Shown piece by piece: positions 1 to 7,793 of a stretch of DNA of 64,000 nt. The notes under the pieces were generated by a model. It saw only the letters and a program-made list of their open reading frames with translations, made no database searches and was not told where the DNA came from. The stretch's first letter is position 1. Every line of letters begins with the position of its first letter. This stretch comes from Nocardia africana NBRC 100379. GTDB lineage: Bacteria; Actinomycetota; Actinomycetes; Mycobacteriales; Mycobacteriaceae. Position numbers and translations under genes: made by a program. The stretch covers positions 62,001 to 126,000 of the forward strand of contig NZ_BDAV01000010.1 in the NCBI RefSeq assembly GCF_001612635.1, written 5' to 3'.

Positions 1-243
1 TCCACGAATGTGTACGCCGTGCAGGGGTTACCCGCACGTATCGTGTGGGATCCCATAGGAGTCGTCCGGCCGATTCCCGCCGAAGCGCGGTATCGAGACA
101 TGCGCGAGCGACCGCCGGGTCGTATGACCCGGACAACATCGAAGCAGATCAGAGCATCAATCGAGGTCGCGGCCCGAGGCCGTCGCCGGCGCCGAATTAC
201 GATCGGGCGGCGAATCGGCGACGGCGCGGCGAATCAGCGGGTC
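1..243. other. No gene recognised at left edge
   Basis: I see no convincing coding region here. Open frames in this stretch are arginine-rich and look like shadows. A small inverted repeat (CCGGGTC, 4-nt loop, GACCCGG; 115-132) could be a weak terminator for the minus-strand gene that ends at 244, but it lies more than 110 bases beyond that stop codon and has no T tract. Confidence 0.4.
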
Positions 244-612
244 TCAGGAGGCCTTGCCGGAGGCCGGTGGAGGTGTGGACGGACCCGAATCGCCGCGGCC
301 GGACCCGTTGGCGGCGCCGTCGTGCGGCTGCTCCGCCGGATCGCCGCCTGCCGCATCGTCACCGTCGCCGGCCACACCGTGTTCGGTGCCCTCGTCGGCC
401 GCCTGGTCCGGTTCCGGATGTTCGCGGGAGAAATCGGCGGGCAGCTTCTTGATGTGCTTGTTCATCGAGCGGATCAACAGCACCGTGCCGGCCAGCAGCA
501 CCAGAACGATCACCAGACCCAGCGGCGATGCCTTGCCGAATTCCGGACCGGTCGGGTTCGTGGTGGTGTTCTGAGCCAGCAGCGTGGCGTGCGCGTACAA
601 CGTCGACATCAT
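244..612 (-). CDS. Small single-pass membrane protein downstream of mca (Rv1083-like)
   Basis: A 122-residue protein with one hydrophobic segment at about residues 29-49 (core LGLVIVLVLLAGTVLL). A basic stretch follows, then a long acidic and Gly/Ser/Pro-rich tail, so it is probably anchored once with a disordered tail. Its ATG overlaps the mca stop codon by four bases (ATGA at 609-612), which predicts translational coupling. A short membrane protein follows mca in Mycobacterium (Rv1083) as well. The function is unknown. The second ATG at 609 would shorten it by one residue. The pairing with mca is the only functional clue. Confidence 0.8.
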   Translation of the reverse strand: MMSTLYAHATLLAQNTTTNPTGPEFGKASPLGLVIVLVLLAGTVLLIRSMNKHIKKLPADFSREHPEPDQAADEGTEHGVAGDGDDAAGGDPAEQPHDGAANGSGRGDSGPSTPPPASGKAS

Positions 613-1559
613 CGAACCGTGCCCTCGACAGCCCGGTCGGCGACCATCTCGCGGGCGTCCGCATCATCGGCGTCCCGGATTCCGGCGAACAGGTCGGTCT
701 CCGGAATAGCGGTGCGCACCCGGGTCCTGGCCAGTTCGAATTCCTCCGTCGGCCACAACCGCTGCTGCATCTCCAGCGGAATCGCGAAGAACATGCCGTT
801 GGGGTCGATCTGCGTGGCGTGCGCGCGCAGCGCCTCGTCACGCTGCGGGAAGTATTTGCCGCAGTCGATCTGCGTGGTGACCCGAGACATCACATCGCCG
901 TGTTCCTGGGCGGCCTTGCGGATGCGTTCCATCCAGTCGCGCATCGGGAACGGCTCACCGATCCGGTCGTATTCGTCGGCGAAGATCTCCAGCCGTTGCA
1001 GGCTGAAACCGTGGTTGTAGTAGAGCTTCAGCGGGGTCCACGGTTCGCCCGCGTCGGGGAAGCGCTCGGGGTCGCCGGCCGCCTCGAAGGCCGCCATCGA
1101 CACCTTGTGGCACATGATGTGGTCCGGATGGGGATAGCCACCGTTCTCGTCGTAGGTGGTCATCACGTGCGGCCGGAATTCGCGCACCACCCGCACCAGG
1201 GCCTCGGTGGCCTCCTCGAGGGGCACCAGCGCGAAACTGCCCTCGGGCAGCGGCGGCAGCGGATCTCCTTCGGGCAGACCGGAATCCACGAATCCGAGCC
1301 AGCGGTGCTGTACGCCCAGCGCCTTCGCCGCGGCCGCCATCTCCTCGCGGCGGACATCGTCGATGCGGTCGAGAATGCCCGGCACATCCATCGCCGGATT
1401 GAGGATCGAGCCGCGCTCACCCCCGGTCAGGCTCACGACCAGCACGTCGTCACCCTCCGCGGCGTATTTCGCGGTGGTGGCGGCGCCCTTGCTCGACTCG
1501 TCGTCGGGGTGGGCGTGCACCGCCATGAGGCGCAGCGGCCGATCGAAGCTGCCGCTCAC
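609..1559 (-). CDS. mca: Mycothiol S-conjugate amidase Mca
   Basis: Zinc amidase of the PIG-L/LmbE fold. In this family Mca cleaves mycothiol S-conjugates to a mercapturic acid (which is exported) and GlcN-inositol, so it detoxifies electrophiles in the cytoplasm. The zinc-binding motif HAHPDDES lies at residues 15-22 and the second ligand region PHPDHIMCHK near residues 140-150. The length of 316 residues is slightly above the usual 290-300. The GTG start at 1559 is preceded by GAGGTGA at a good distance. MshB is the closest alternative; the gene order (small membrane protein, mca, divergent DUF4307 gene, greA) favours Mca. Its presence places the host among mycothiol-producing actinobacteria. 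Confidence 0.95.
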   Translation of the reverse strand: MSGSFDRPLRLMAVHAHPDDESSKGAATTAKYAAEGDDVLVVSLTGGERGSILNPAMDVPGILDRIDDVRREEMAAAAKALGVQHRWLGFVDSGLPEGDPLPPLPEGSFALVPLEEATEALVRVVREFRPHVMTTYDENGGYPHPDHIMCHKVSMAAFEAAGDPERFPDAGEPWTPLKLYYNHGFSLQRLEIFADEYDRIGEPFPMRDWMERIRKAAQEHGDVMSRVTTQIDCGKYFPQRDEALRAHATQIDPNGMFFAIPLEMQQRLWPTEEFELARTRVRTAIPETDLFAGIRDADDADAREMVADRAVEGTVR

Positions 1560-1710
1560 TTCTCGTTCACCTCGTTGCTCACCGTTTCACCTCATAGCCG
1601 TCCGCCGTGCCCGAGCGGCACGCGGGTGTCCGAACTGCATTCCCTATAGTTCCATCCGACGGTCTTTTGTTCCGACCTACCCCCTGATCGACCACGGGAG
1701 CAACCACATC

Positions 1711-2208
1711 ATGAGCGAGGCGGCACCGCAGTCCGACCGGACCGATCCGGACGGGCGCACCGCCGACGCCGCCACCGGGGCGACCGGAGCGGGCAACGAT
1801 CGGGTGTCGAATCGTTACGGAACCGGTCCCGCGCGCAACCGCCGCTGGATTCCGATCGCGCTCGGCATCGTCGTGGTGATACTCGGGCTGATCGTCGCCT
1901 ACGTGGGTTATCGACAGTACGGTCCCAAGGATATCGAGCCCGACCAACTCGGTTACGACGTCGTCGACGATTCCACGGTCACCGTGCACTTCAAACTGAC
2001 CCGCAAGCATCCGGAGCAGCCGGTGGTGTGCCTGGTCCGGGGTATGGACACCGAGGGCAGCGAGATCGGCCGCCGCGAGGTGCTGATCCCCGGCTCGGAC
2101 AGCGGAACCGTCGAACTCACCACGAAGGTCCGGACCACCGCCCGGCCCGCCAACGGCAATATCTACGGGTGCAGCGATCAGGTACCGCCCTACCTGAAGG
2201 CCGGCTGA
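1711..2208 (+). CDS. DUF4307 family membrane-anchored protein (Rv1081c-like)
   Basis: A 165-residue protein with a disordered acidic N-terminus (1-45), one transmembrane segment at about residues 50-71 (core ALGIVVVILGLIVAYV), and an extracytoplasmic beta-rich domain of about 90 residues with two Cys (CLVRG and YGCSDQ). This layout fits DUF4307, which sits between mca and greA in Mycobacterium (Rv1081c). It is divergent from mca. The ATG at 1711 gives a Ser/Asp-rich start followed directly by the basic flank RNRR of the helix. The function is unknown. Confidence 0.85.
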   Translation: MSEAAPQSDRTDPDGRTADAATGATGAGNDRVSNRYGTGPARNRRWIPIALGIVVVILGLIVAYVGYRQYGPKDIEPDQLGYDVVDDSTVTVHFKLTRKHPEQPVVCLVRGMDTEGSEIGRREVLIPGSDSGTVELTTKVRTTARPANGNIYGCSDQVPPYLKAG

Positions 2209-2265
2209 CACCCCCACATTCAAGCCTTCTACCTGCACATATCCAATTCGTGCTAGAATGGCGCG

Positions 2266-2295
2266 AACACGGTTCCGAACGCTCGGAGCCGTGTT
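2266..2295 (+). terminator. Rho-independent terminator after the DUF4307 gene
   Basis: Two 13-base arms (2266-2278 and 2283-2295) pair perfectly apart from one G-U, around a 4-base loop, followed by TTGC. It lies 58 bases after the DUF4307 stop and about 190 bases before greA, so it probably separates the two transcription units. Confidence 0.75.
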
Positions 2296-2483
2296 TGCTG
2301 CATTGACGGCCAGCGCTGCCGGTTCCCGGGCACACAATGCCCGCGCACCGTCGGGGTTCGAGGAACATCCCCCCGGATCGCTCTAGCCGTCGACTGTTGC
2401 TGTGCGCGGACACGTGCTCGCGCATGCGCGACGGGTATCACGGACCCCGGCACGCCGGGAACAACTACTAGGGAGTGATCGAG

Positions 2484-2978
2484 ATGACTGAGACGCAAGT
2501 GACCTGGCTCACACCGGAGTCGCATGAGAGGCTCAAGAGCGAACTCGACGCGCTCATTGCCAACCGTCCGGTCATCGCGGCCGAGATCAACGAACGCCGC
2601 GAAGAAGGCGACCTGAAGGAGAACGGCGGCTACCACGCCGCGCGCGAGGAGCAGGGCCAGCAGGAGGCCCGCATCCGTCAGCTGCAGGAGCTGCTGAACA
2701 ACGCCAAGGTCGGCGTCGCGCCGACCAAATCCGGTGTGGCACTTCCCGGCTCGGTGGTCAAGGTCTACTACGACGGCGACGAAACCGATACCGAGACCTT
2801 CCTGATCGCGACCCGCGAAGAGGGCCTGGGCCGATCGGACCTGGAGACCTACTCGCCGAGCTCCCCGCTCGGCGGCGCCCTGATCGACGCGAAGGTCGGC
2901 GAGACGCGCGAATACCGCCTGCCCAACGGCAACATGATGAAGGTGACCCTGGTCAGCGCGGAGCCGTACCACAGCTGA
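2484..2978 (+). CDS. greA: Transcription elongation factor GreA
   Basis: GreA enters the secondary channel of RNA polymerase and stimulates cleavage of backtracked RNA. The 164-residue protein has the N-terminal coiled coil with the acidic tip region (EEGDLKENGGYHAAREEQG, near residues 41-59) and the C-terminal FKBP-like domain ending in the typical Lys-Val-Thr-Leu strand. I chose the ATG at 2484 because AGGGAG ends nine bases before it; the in-frame GTG at 2475 directly abuts that ribosome site. As in mycobacteria, the gene is next to the DUF4307 gene and convergent with metB. Confidence 0.97.
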   Translation: MTETQVTWLTPESHERLKSELDALIANRPVIAAEINERREEGDLKENGGYHAAREEQGQQEARIRQLQELLNNAKVGVAPTKSGVALPGSVVKVYYDGDETDTETFLIATREEGLGRSDLETYSPSSPLGGALIDAKVGETREYRLPNGNMMKVTLVSAEPYHS

Positions 2979-3107
2979 CGAGAAGGTGTCGCCGATGGAG
3001 GCGAGCAGCAGCGGTGATACCGCCGCGACTGCGCTGCGCGCGCTCCTCGGCAGATTCGGCCGGGTCGGCAGCAGCCCGGCCGGACACCTGACATAGCTCT
3101 ACCGACA

Positions 3108-3141
3108 CGAACGGCCGCACCGATTCCGGTGCGGCCGTTCG
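3108..3141. terminator. Strong bidirectional terminator between greA and metB
   Basis: A perfect 14-bp stem (3108-3121 with 3128-3141) closes a 6-base loop and is followed by TTGTTG. It lies between two convergent genes and can serve both greA (plus) and metB (minus, stop at 3167). Confidence 0.9.
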
Positions 3142-3166
3142 TTGTTGTCGAGCGTGTTTCGCCGGG

Positions 3167-4315
3167 TCAGCTCAGAGCCCGCTCCACATCGGCGAGCAGA
3201 TCGCTGATGTCCTCGATACCGACCGACAGGCGCACCAGGTCCGCGGGCACCTCCAGTTCGGAGCCCTCGGTCGAGGCGTGGGTCATCGCACCGGGATGTT
3301 CGATCAGCGATTCCACCCCACCGAGCGATTCGGCGAGGGTGAAGATCTTCGTCCGCGCGCAGAAGTCGTGCGCGGCCTGTTTACCGCCGCGCAGCCGCAC
3401 CGAGATCATGCCGCCGAAACGGCGCATCTGCTTCTGCGCCACCGGATTTCCGGGATGTTCCGGCAGACCGGGATAGATCACCTGCGAAATCGCCGAGTGC
3501 TCGGCGAGGAATCCGGCGAGAGTCTCCGCGTTGTCGCAGTGCCGATCCATCCGCAGCGCGAGGGTTTTGATGCCGCGCATGGTGAGGAAGGCGTCGGTGG
3601 GACCGGGGACCGCGCCGGCGCCGTTCTGCAGGAAGGCGAAGGCGGCGTCGAGCTCGGCGTCGTCGGTGATCAGCGCGCCGCCGACCACATCCGAGTGACC
3701 GCCCAGATATTTGGTGGTCGAATGCAGCACGATATCGGCGCCGAGCAGCAGCGGCTGCTGCAGGTACGGCGAGGCGAAGGTGTTGTCCACCACCAGTTTC
3801 GCGCCGCCGCCGTGCGCGACGTCGGCCAGTGCCGAGATGTCGCCGACATTGAGCAGCGGATTGGTCGGCGTCTCCAGCCACACCAGTTTGGTGTTGGGAC
3901 GCACCGCGTTCGCGACCGCGTCCGGGTCCGACACCGGGGCCACGGAGTATTCGATGCCCCATTGGGTGAACACCTTGTCGATGAGCCGGAACGTCCCGCC
4001 GTAGGCGTCGTTCGGGATCACCAGGTGATCACCCGGGCGCAGCGTCGCCCGCAGCACACAGTCGGTGGCCGCCATCCCCGAGGAGAATGCCCGCCCGTAA
4101 CTCCCGGATTCCAGCGCGGCCAGATTCGCTTCCAGCGCGGCGCGGGTCGGGTTGCCGGTGCGGGCGTACTCGTAGCCGCCACGCAGCCCGCCCACGCCGT
4201 CCTGGGCGAAGGTCGAGCTCGCGTAGATCGGCACATTCACCGCACCGGTCTGCGGGTCGGGATCGAACCCGGCATGCACGGCTCGTGTGGAGAACCCCAG
4301 CTGATCGTCGGTCAT
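3167..4315 (-). CDS. metB: Cystathionine gamma-synthase (PLP-dependent)
   Basis: A 382-residue enzyme of the Cys/Met metabolism PLP family. It has SSGMAATDCVL at the cofactor phosphate site, the strand TKLVWLETPTNP, VVDNTFASPY carrying the PLP-ring Asp, and the Schiff-base lysine K202 in STTKYLGGHSDVVGG. MetB condenses an O-acylhomoserine with cysteine to cystathionine. I started at 4315 (MTDDQLGFSTRAVHAG) because this matches the family N-terminus; the upstream in-frame extension is Arg-rich and unlike the family. In mycobacteria the homologue Rv1079 lies near cbs, as here. Gamma-lyase activity is possible in the same fold and cannot be excluded by sequence reading. Confidence 0.93.
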   Translation of the reverse strand: MTDDQLGFSTRAVHAGFDPDPQTGAVNVPIYASSTFAQDGVGGLRGGYEYARTGNPTRAALEANLAALESGSYGRAFSSGMAATDCVLRATLRPGDHLVIPNDAYGGTFRLIDKVFTQWGIEYSVAPVSDPDAVANAVRPNTKLVWLETPTNPLLNVGDISALADVAHGGGAKLVVDNTFASPYLQQPLLLGADIVLHSTTKYLGGHSDVVGGALITDDAELDAAFAFLQNGAGAVPGPTDAFLTMRGIKTLALRMDRHCDNAETLAGFLAEHSAISQVIYPGLPEHPGNPVAQKQMRRFGGMISVRLRGGKQAAHDFCARTKIFTLAESLGGVESLIEHPGAMTHASTEGSELEVPADLVRLSVGIEDISDLLADVERALS

Positions 4316-4419
4316 GCCGACCAGCCTAGATCCGCGCCGTCGCGGCGCTCGAGCCGGGAACCCCCGGACGTGGATCGATGTGAGGGGCGTCATGCCCGCC
4401 CGGCAACGGTCGCCCCGGG

Positions 4420-5064
4420 TCAGTACGCCGAGTTGACGTTGTCCATCGAGCCGTAGCGGTGCGCTGCGTAGTTGCAGGCGGCCACGATGTTGGCGACCGG
4501 ATCCCAGATGTCCCAGGAGGTGCCGTCGACGTGGTAGGCCGCGAAGGTCGGGTCGATGACCTGCAGCAGGCCCTTGGACGGGATGCCCATGGCGGCGTTC
4601 GAGTCGTACAGATTGATGGCCTGGGTGTTGCCGGAGGACTCCCGCATGATGTTGCGGTAGATGCCGTCGTAGCTGCCCGGGATGCCGTGCTCGGCCATGA
4701 TGTCGAGAGCGTTGTGGATCCAGCCGTCCAGGTTGTCCGGGTAGACCGGAGCCGGCGGGGGCGGCGGCGGGGCCGGCGCGGGGGCAGGAGCGGGCGCGGG
4801 AGCGGGAGCCGGCATCGGGGCCGGGATGGCGGCGGCGGGCGCGGCCGGGGCCGGGGCGGCCGCGGCGATGGGCTCGGCGGCAGCGGTGGGCTGGGTCTTC
4901 TCGGCGGCGGCGAGCAGCGTGGACGCCAACGCGACCGGCTTCACATCGTCGGTCTTGTGGCCACCGGCGGAGGTGATGGCAGCGAAGGCGGCGAGGGCCA
5001 GGGTGGCCGATCCGGCGGTACGCGCGACCGCCTTGGCTCTACTGCTTGTCGTGGTCTTCGACAT
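4420..5064 (-). CDS. Secreted lytic transglycosylase (SLT domain) with Pro-Ala linker
   Basis: Probable peptidoglycan hydrolase. The 214-residue precursor starts with a signal-peptide-like region (residues 1-35, hydrophobic core ATLALAAFAAI). A low-complexity Ala/Pro segment follows (about 60-107, containing an Ala-Pro run and a poly-Pro run) and should span the wall. The C-terminal domain (110-214) has the goose-lysozyme/SLT pattern, with catalytic Glu E142 in MRESSGN, the GLLQVIDPTF motif and the terminal NYAAHRYGS motif. RpfA-type proteins have a similar architecture, but the domain here is SLT-like. A 588-bp upstream region holds a candidate regulatory repeat (5421-5460). Confidence 0.9.
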   Translation of the reverse strand: MSKTTTSSRAKAVARTAGSATLALAAFAAITSAGGHKTDDVKPVALASTLLAAAEKTQPTAAAEPIAAAAPAPAAPAAAIPAPMPAPAPAPAPAPAPAPPPPPPAPVYPDNLDGWIHNALDIMAEHGIPGSYDGIYRNIMRESSGNTQAINLYDSNAAMGIPSKGLLQVIDPTFAAYHVDGTSWDIWDPVANIVAACNYAAHRYGSMDNVNSAY

Positions 5065-5420
5065 TCGGTGTTCTTCCCTACTCTGTGTCGGCCTCGGTGG
5101 CCTGCGGCAGGCAGCACTGGACCAGGGCGGGCCCCGGCGGGACTCACCTCGCGTGCTGCATGCTTTTTTCGGATGACGATCCGGCTACTGACTCAGACTC
5201 GACGTCTGACAACCAACGAGGTCACAGGATGGTTGCGGTAGTTGAACGTAAACTGAACTCAAAGTGAACAAACGGTGCCGCTACTCGAAGTTCGCATCGA
5301 TTGCCCCGCGCTATACAGCGCTGACCTGCGGATCTGCGCCCCGGTGGAGCGTGCTGCGCATCACAGAAAAATAACGCGTGTCGTTGCGTTTAAGGGTGTT
5401 TTGTCTGATTTTTCCCGCGT
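5065..5420 (-). promoter_or_regulatory. Upstream region and probable long leader of the wall hydrolase gene
   Basis: A non-coding stretch between the hydrolase start and the repeat array. It is noticeably AT-richer at 5238-5275 and 5360-5420, as expected for a promoter. On the minus strand it contains an inverted repeat (TCAGAC, GTCGA, GTCTGA) near 5190-5206 and a GC-rich section (5101-5150) that could fold into a leader structure close to the start codon. I could not match it to a known riboswitch class. Confidence 0.4.
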
Positions 5421-5460
5421 TCGGCAACCGTTCGGTAACGATCGGTAACGCTCCGTAACC
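5421..5460. promoter_or_regulatory. Four phased 10-bp repeats, candidate MtrA box array
   Basis: Four consecutive 10-base units, TCGGCAACCG, TTCGGTAACG, ATCGGTAACG and CTCCGTAACC, repeat the core GGTAACG once per helical turn. Direct GTAAC-type repeats of this kind are the known recognition pattern of MtrA, the actinobacterial response regulator that controls wall hydrolases and resuscitation factors. The array sits about 360 bp upstream of the SLT hydrolase start. The assignment to MtrA is an inference from motif and target type. Confidence 0.55.
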
Positions 5461-5584
5461 CCGGTCCGGATGCGCTCGATAGTCAGGGTTTGCGCACCGA
5501 TCGGTTGTCCTGGGGACGCCGTTCGCGCGGCCGCACGGTAACGGCCGGCAGATCCGCCGCGGCGGTGCCGGGCACGCCGAAACG

Positions 5585-5619
5585 CGATCACCCGGCACGC
5601 GTGGGCGGCCGGGTGATCG
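5585..5619 (-). terminator. Terminator downstream of cbs
   Basis: A perfect 12-bp stem (5585-5596 with 5608-5619) and 11-base loop lie 34 bases beyond the cbs stop on the minus strand. The T run after it is weak, so termination may be partial. Confidence 0.6.
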
Positions 5620-5652
5620 GGGGCGAAATCTGCTGTTGTGCGCCGGGCGGGA

Positions 5653-7047
5653 TCAGTGCGGGGGCAGACTCGACCCGCTGAGGAAACCGAGCAGATCGTG
5701 GCGAGTGATGACGCCGATCGGCTTGCCGTCCTCGACGACCATCAGCGCGTCGGTGGATTCCAGCGCCTTGGTCGCCGCCGACACCGGCTCGCCGGACCCG
5801 ATCAGCGGGAACGACGGGCTCATATGCTTCGACACCGGATCGGTCAGATGCGCCCGGCCCTCGAACACCGCCGACAGCAGATCGCGCTCGGTGACGCTGC
5901 CGGCCACCTCACCGGCCATGACCGGCGGTTCGGCGCCGACGACCGGCATCTGGGAGACGCCGTATTCGCGCAGGATCTCGATGGCATCGCGCAGCGTCTC
6001 CTGCGGATGGGTGTGCACCAGATCCGGCAGCGCGCCGGACTTGCCCCGCAGGACGTCGCCAACCGTCGGTTCGGCGGTGCTGCCGTCGAGCCGGGTCTGC
6101 AGGAAGCCGTAGGAGCTCATCCAGTTGTCGTTGAAGATCTTCGACAGGTAACCGCGGCCGCCGTCGGGCAGCAGCACCACCACGACCGCCTCCGGATGGC
6201 GCTCGGCCACCTGCAGCGCCGCGACCACCGCCATACCGCAGGAACCGCCCACCAGCAGCCCCTCCTCGCGCGCGAGGCGGCGGGTCATCTCGAAGCTGTC
6301 GGCATCGGAGACGGCGATGATCTCGTCGGGCACCGACGGGTCGTAGGCCGAGGGCCAGAAGTCTTCGCCGACACCCTCGACCAGATACGGCCGGCCCGTG
6401 CCGCCGGAATAGACCGAACCCTCCGGATCGGCGCCGACGACCTTGACCTTGCCGCCGGACACCTCCTTCAGATACCGGCCGGCGCCCGTGATCGTGCCGC
6501 CGGTGCCCACACCGGCCACGAAATGGGTGACCGTGCCCTCGGTGTCGCGCCAGATCTCGGGACCGGTGGTCTCGTAGTGGCTGGCCGGGCCGCCCGGGTT
6601 GGAGTACTGGTCGGGCTTCCACGCACCCGGGATCTCACGGGTGAGGCGGTCCGAGACGCTGTAGTAGCTGTCCGGATGCTCCGGGGGCACCGCGGTCGGG
6701 CAGACGACCACCTCGGCACCGTAGGCGCGCAACACGTTGCGCTTGTCCTCGCTGACCTTGTCCGGGCAGACGAAGACGCATTTGTACCCGCGCTGCTGGG
6801 CGACCAGGGCGAGACCCACGCCGGTGTTGCCGGAGGTCGGTTCCACGATGGTCCCGCCCGGCTTCAGCAATCCCTGCTCTTCGGCGGCGTCGATCATCTT
6901 CACCGCGATGCGGTCCTTGGCGCTGCCACCCGGGTTGAGATATTCGATCTTCGCGGCCACCACCCCGGAGTTCGGGCCCACCACAGAGTTCAACCGAACG
7001 AGCGGGGTATTTCCGATCAGGTCGACGACGTGGTTCGCGATACGCAT
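5653..7047 (-). CDS. cbs: Cystathionine beta-synthase with CBS domain pair
   Basis: This PLP enzyme condenses serine with homocysteine to cystathionine, the first step of transsulfuration to cysteine. In the 464-residue protein the PLP lysine is K44 (NPGGSAKDRIAVK). The cofactor loop TSGNTGVGLALV and the glycine-rich GVGTGGTITGAG phosphate site follow. Two CBS modules occupy about residues 340-464 (VTERDLL and GVITRHDLL repeats). The regulatory C-terminus distinguishes Cbs from CysK. The start at 7047 (MRIANHVVDLIGNTPLVRLN) matches the family; the longer frame upstream is arginine-rich. In M. tuberculosis the homologue Rv1077 is likewise near metB. Confidence 0.95.
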   Translation of the reverse strand: MRIANHVVDLIGNTPLVRLNSVVGPNSGVVAAKIEYLNPGGSAKDRIAVKMIDAAEEQGLLKPGGTIVEPTSGNTGVGLALVAQQRGYKCVFVCPDKVSEDKRNVLRAYGAEVVVCPTAVPPEHPDSYYSVSDRLTREIPGAWKPDQYSNPGGPASHYETTGPEIWRDTEGTVTHFVAGVGTGGTITGAGRYLKEVSGGKVKVVGADPEGSVYSGGTGRPYLVEGVGEDFWPSAYDPSVPDEIIAVSDADSFEMTRRLAREEGLLVGGSCGMAVVAALQVAERHPEAVVVVLLPDGGRGYLSKIFNDNWMSSYGFLQTRLDGSTAEPTVGDVLRGKSGALPDLVHTHPQETLRDAIEILREYGVSQMPVVGAEPPVMAGEVAGSVTERDLLSAVFEGRAHLTDPVSKHMSPSFPLIGSGEPVSAATKALESTDALMVVEDGKPIGVITRHDLLGFLSGSSLPPH

Positions 7048-7153
7048 AGCTACATCGTCGCAGAGCCGGGCGGGCGGCTTGCGCTTGGTACGGCGAGCGT
7101 CGCGTTCGATCCGGCCGCGTTCGACCCAGCGAGGCAGGAGCGGTCCGGTTAGT

Positions 7154-7621
7154 ATGCGGGGCGTGAGGATGCCGAAGACAGCTCGCGCCGCCGCCGTCGC
7201 GGCCGCGACCGTCGGGGCCGTGACCACCATCGCGTCCGCCTCGGCCAGCGCACAGACCGTCGAGTTCCCGCAAACGCCGAGTGTCTTCTACGGCGGATTG
7301 TGCGGGGGCAATATCCGGACCTGGGTCGATACGAGCCCCGACTGGCCGGGTCGGGCGGTGTTCAACGTCCAGGCCCTGGCGATTCAGGGGGTGGGCCCGG
7401 GACAGTATCCGCTGGCCCCGCTGTGCAACGTCGACACCACCGTCGCGTGGCGCAACACCACCACCGGCGCGGCCGGCGAGTACCGCCTCAACGTCGTCTC
7501 CGGCATCTACGGCAGCATCCAGTACGCCGAGTTCCAGAACACCGGACCGGGTCATATCGAGGTGACGGTCACCACCAACAACCTCAACATTCCCGCGCAC
7601 GGCGCATTCGACGTTTCCTGA
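7154..7621 (+). CDS. Small secreted protein of unknown function
   Basis: About 155 residues. A signal peptide is clear (basic start, then the Ala/Val/Thr-rich core AAAVAAATVGAVTTIASASA, probably cut after SAQT or nearby). The mature part is about 120 residues, beta-rich, with two Cys (GGLCGG and APLCNV) that could form a disulfide. It resembles the small exported beta-sandwich-like proteins common in Nocardia and Rhodococcus, but I cannot name a family. The start is uncertain: ATG 7154, GTG 7163 and ATG 7169 are all in frame and all keep the signal peptide. It is divergent from cbs. Confidence 0.75.
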   Translation: MRGVRMPKTARAAAVAAATVGAVTTIASASASAQTVEFPQTPSVFYGGLCGGNIRTWVDTSPDWPGRAVFNVQALAIQGVGPGQYPLAPLCNVDTTVAWRNTTTGAAGEYRLNVVSGIYGSIQYAEFQNTGPGHIEVTVTTNNLNIPAHGAFDVS

Positions 7622-7723
7622 CACGCACCGGCCTCGTCCCTGGTCGGCGCATCGCACGCACCGCATAATCGGTAGGACCGGACCGGAAGCGCCCCCTCGT
7701 GGCCGCACCGGATTCGCACCCCC

Positions 7724-7742
7724 GCGGGGCCCCGGGCCCCGC
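7724..7742. repeat. GC-rich palindrome
   Basis: A 19-base near-perfect palindrome (GCGGGGCCC arms around one C), 100 bases after the secreted-protein gene and about 50 bases before the SGNH hydrolase start. It may terminate transcription of the upstream gene or fold in the leader of the next one. There is no T tract. Confidence 0.4.
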
Positions 7743-7793
7743 CGCGGGAGGTCCGGTCGGTGGCAGCGTCGGAGTGAGACGGGAGGTTGGCGC

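Noticed and set aside
4316..4419. Possible SAM or cobalamin riboswitch before metB
   Set aside because: The upstream gap is only about 100 bases and shows no conserved box of either class.
5101..5180. A GGTGAGTCC element on the minus strand resembling part of the c-di-AMP (ydaO-yuaA) riboswitch
   Set aside because: Only one short box fits. The other conserved boxes of that class could not be found, so I did not call the riboswitch.
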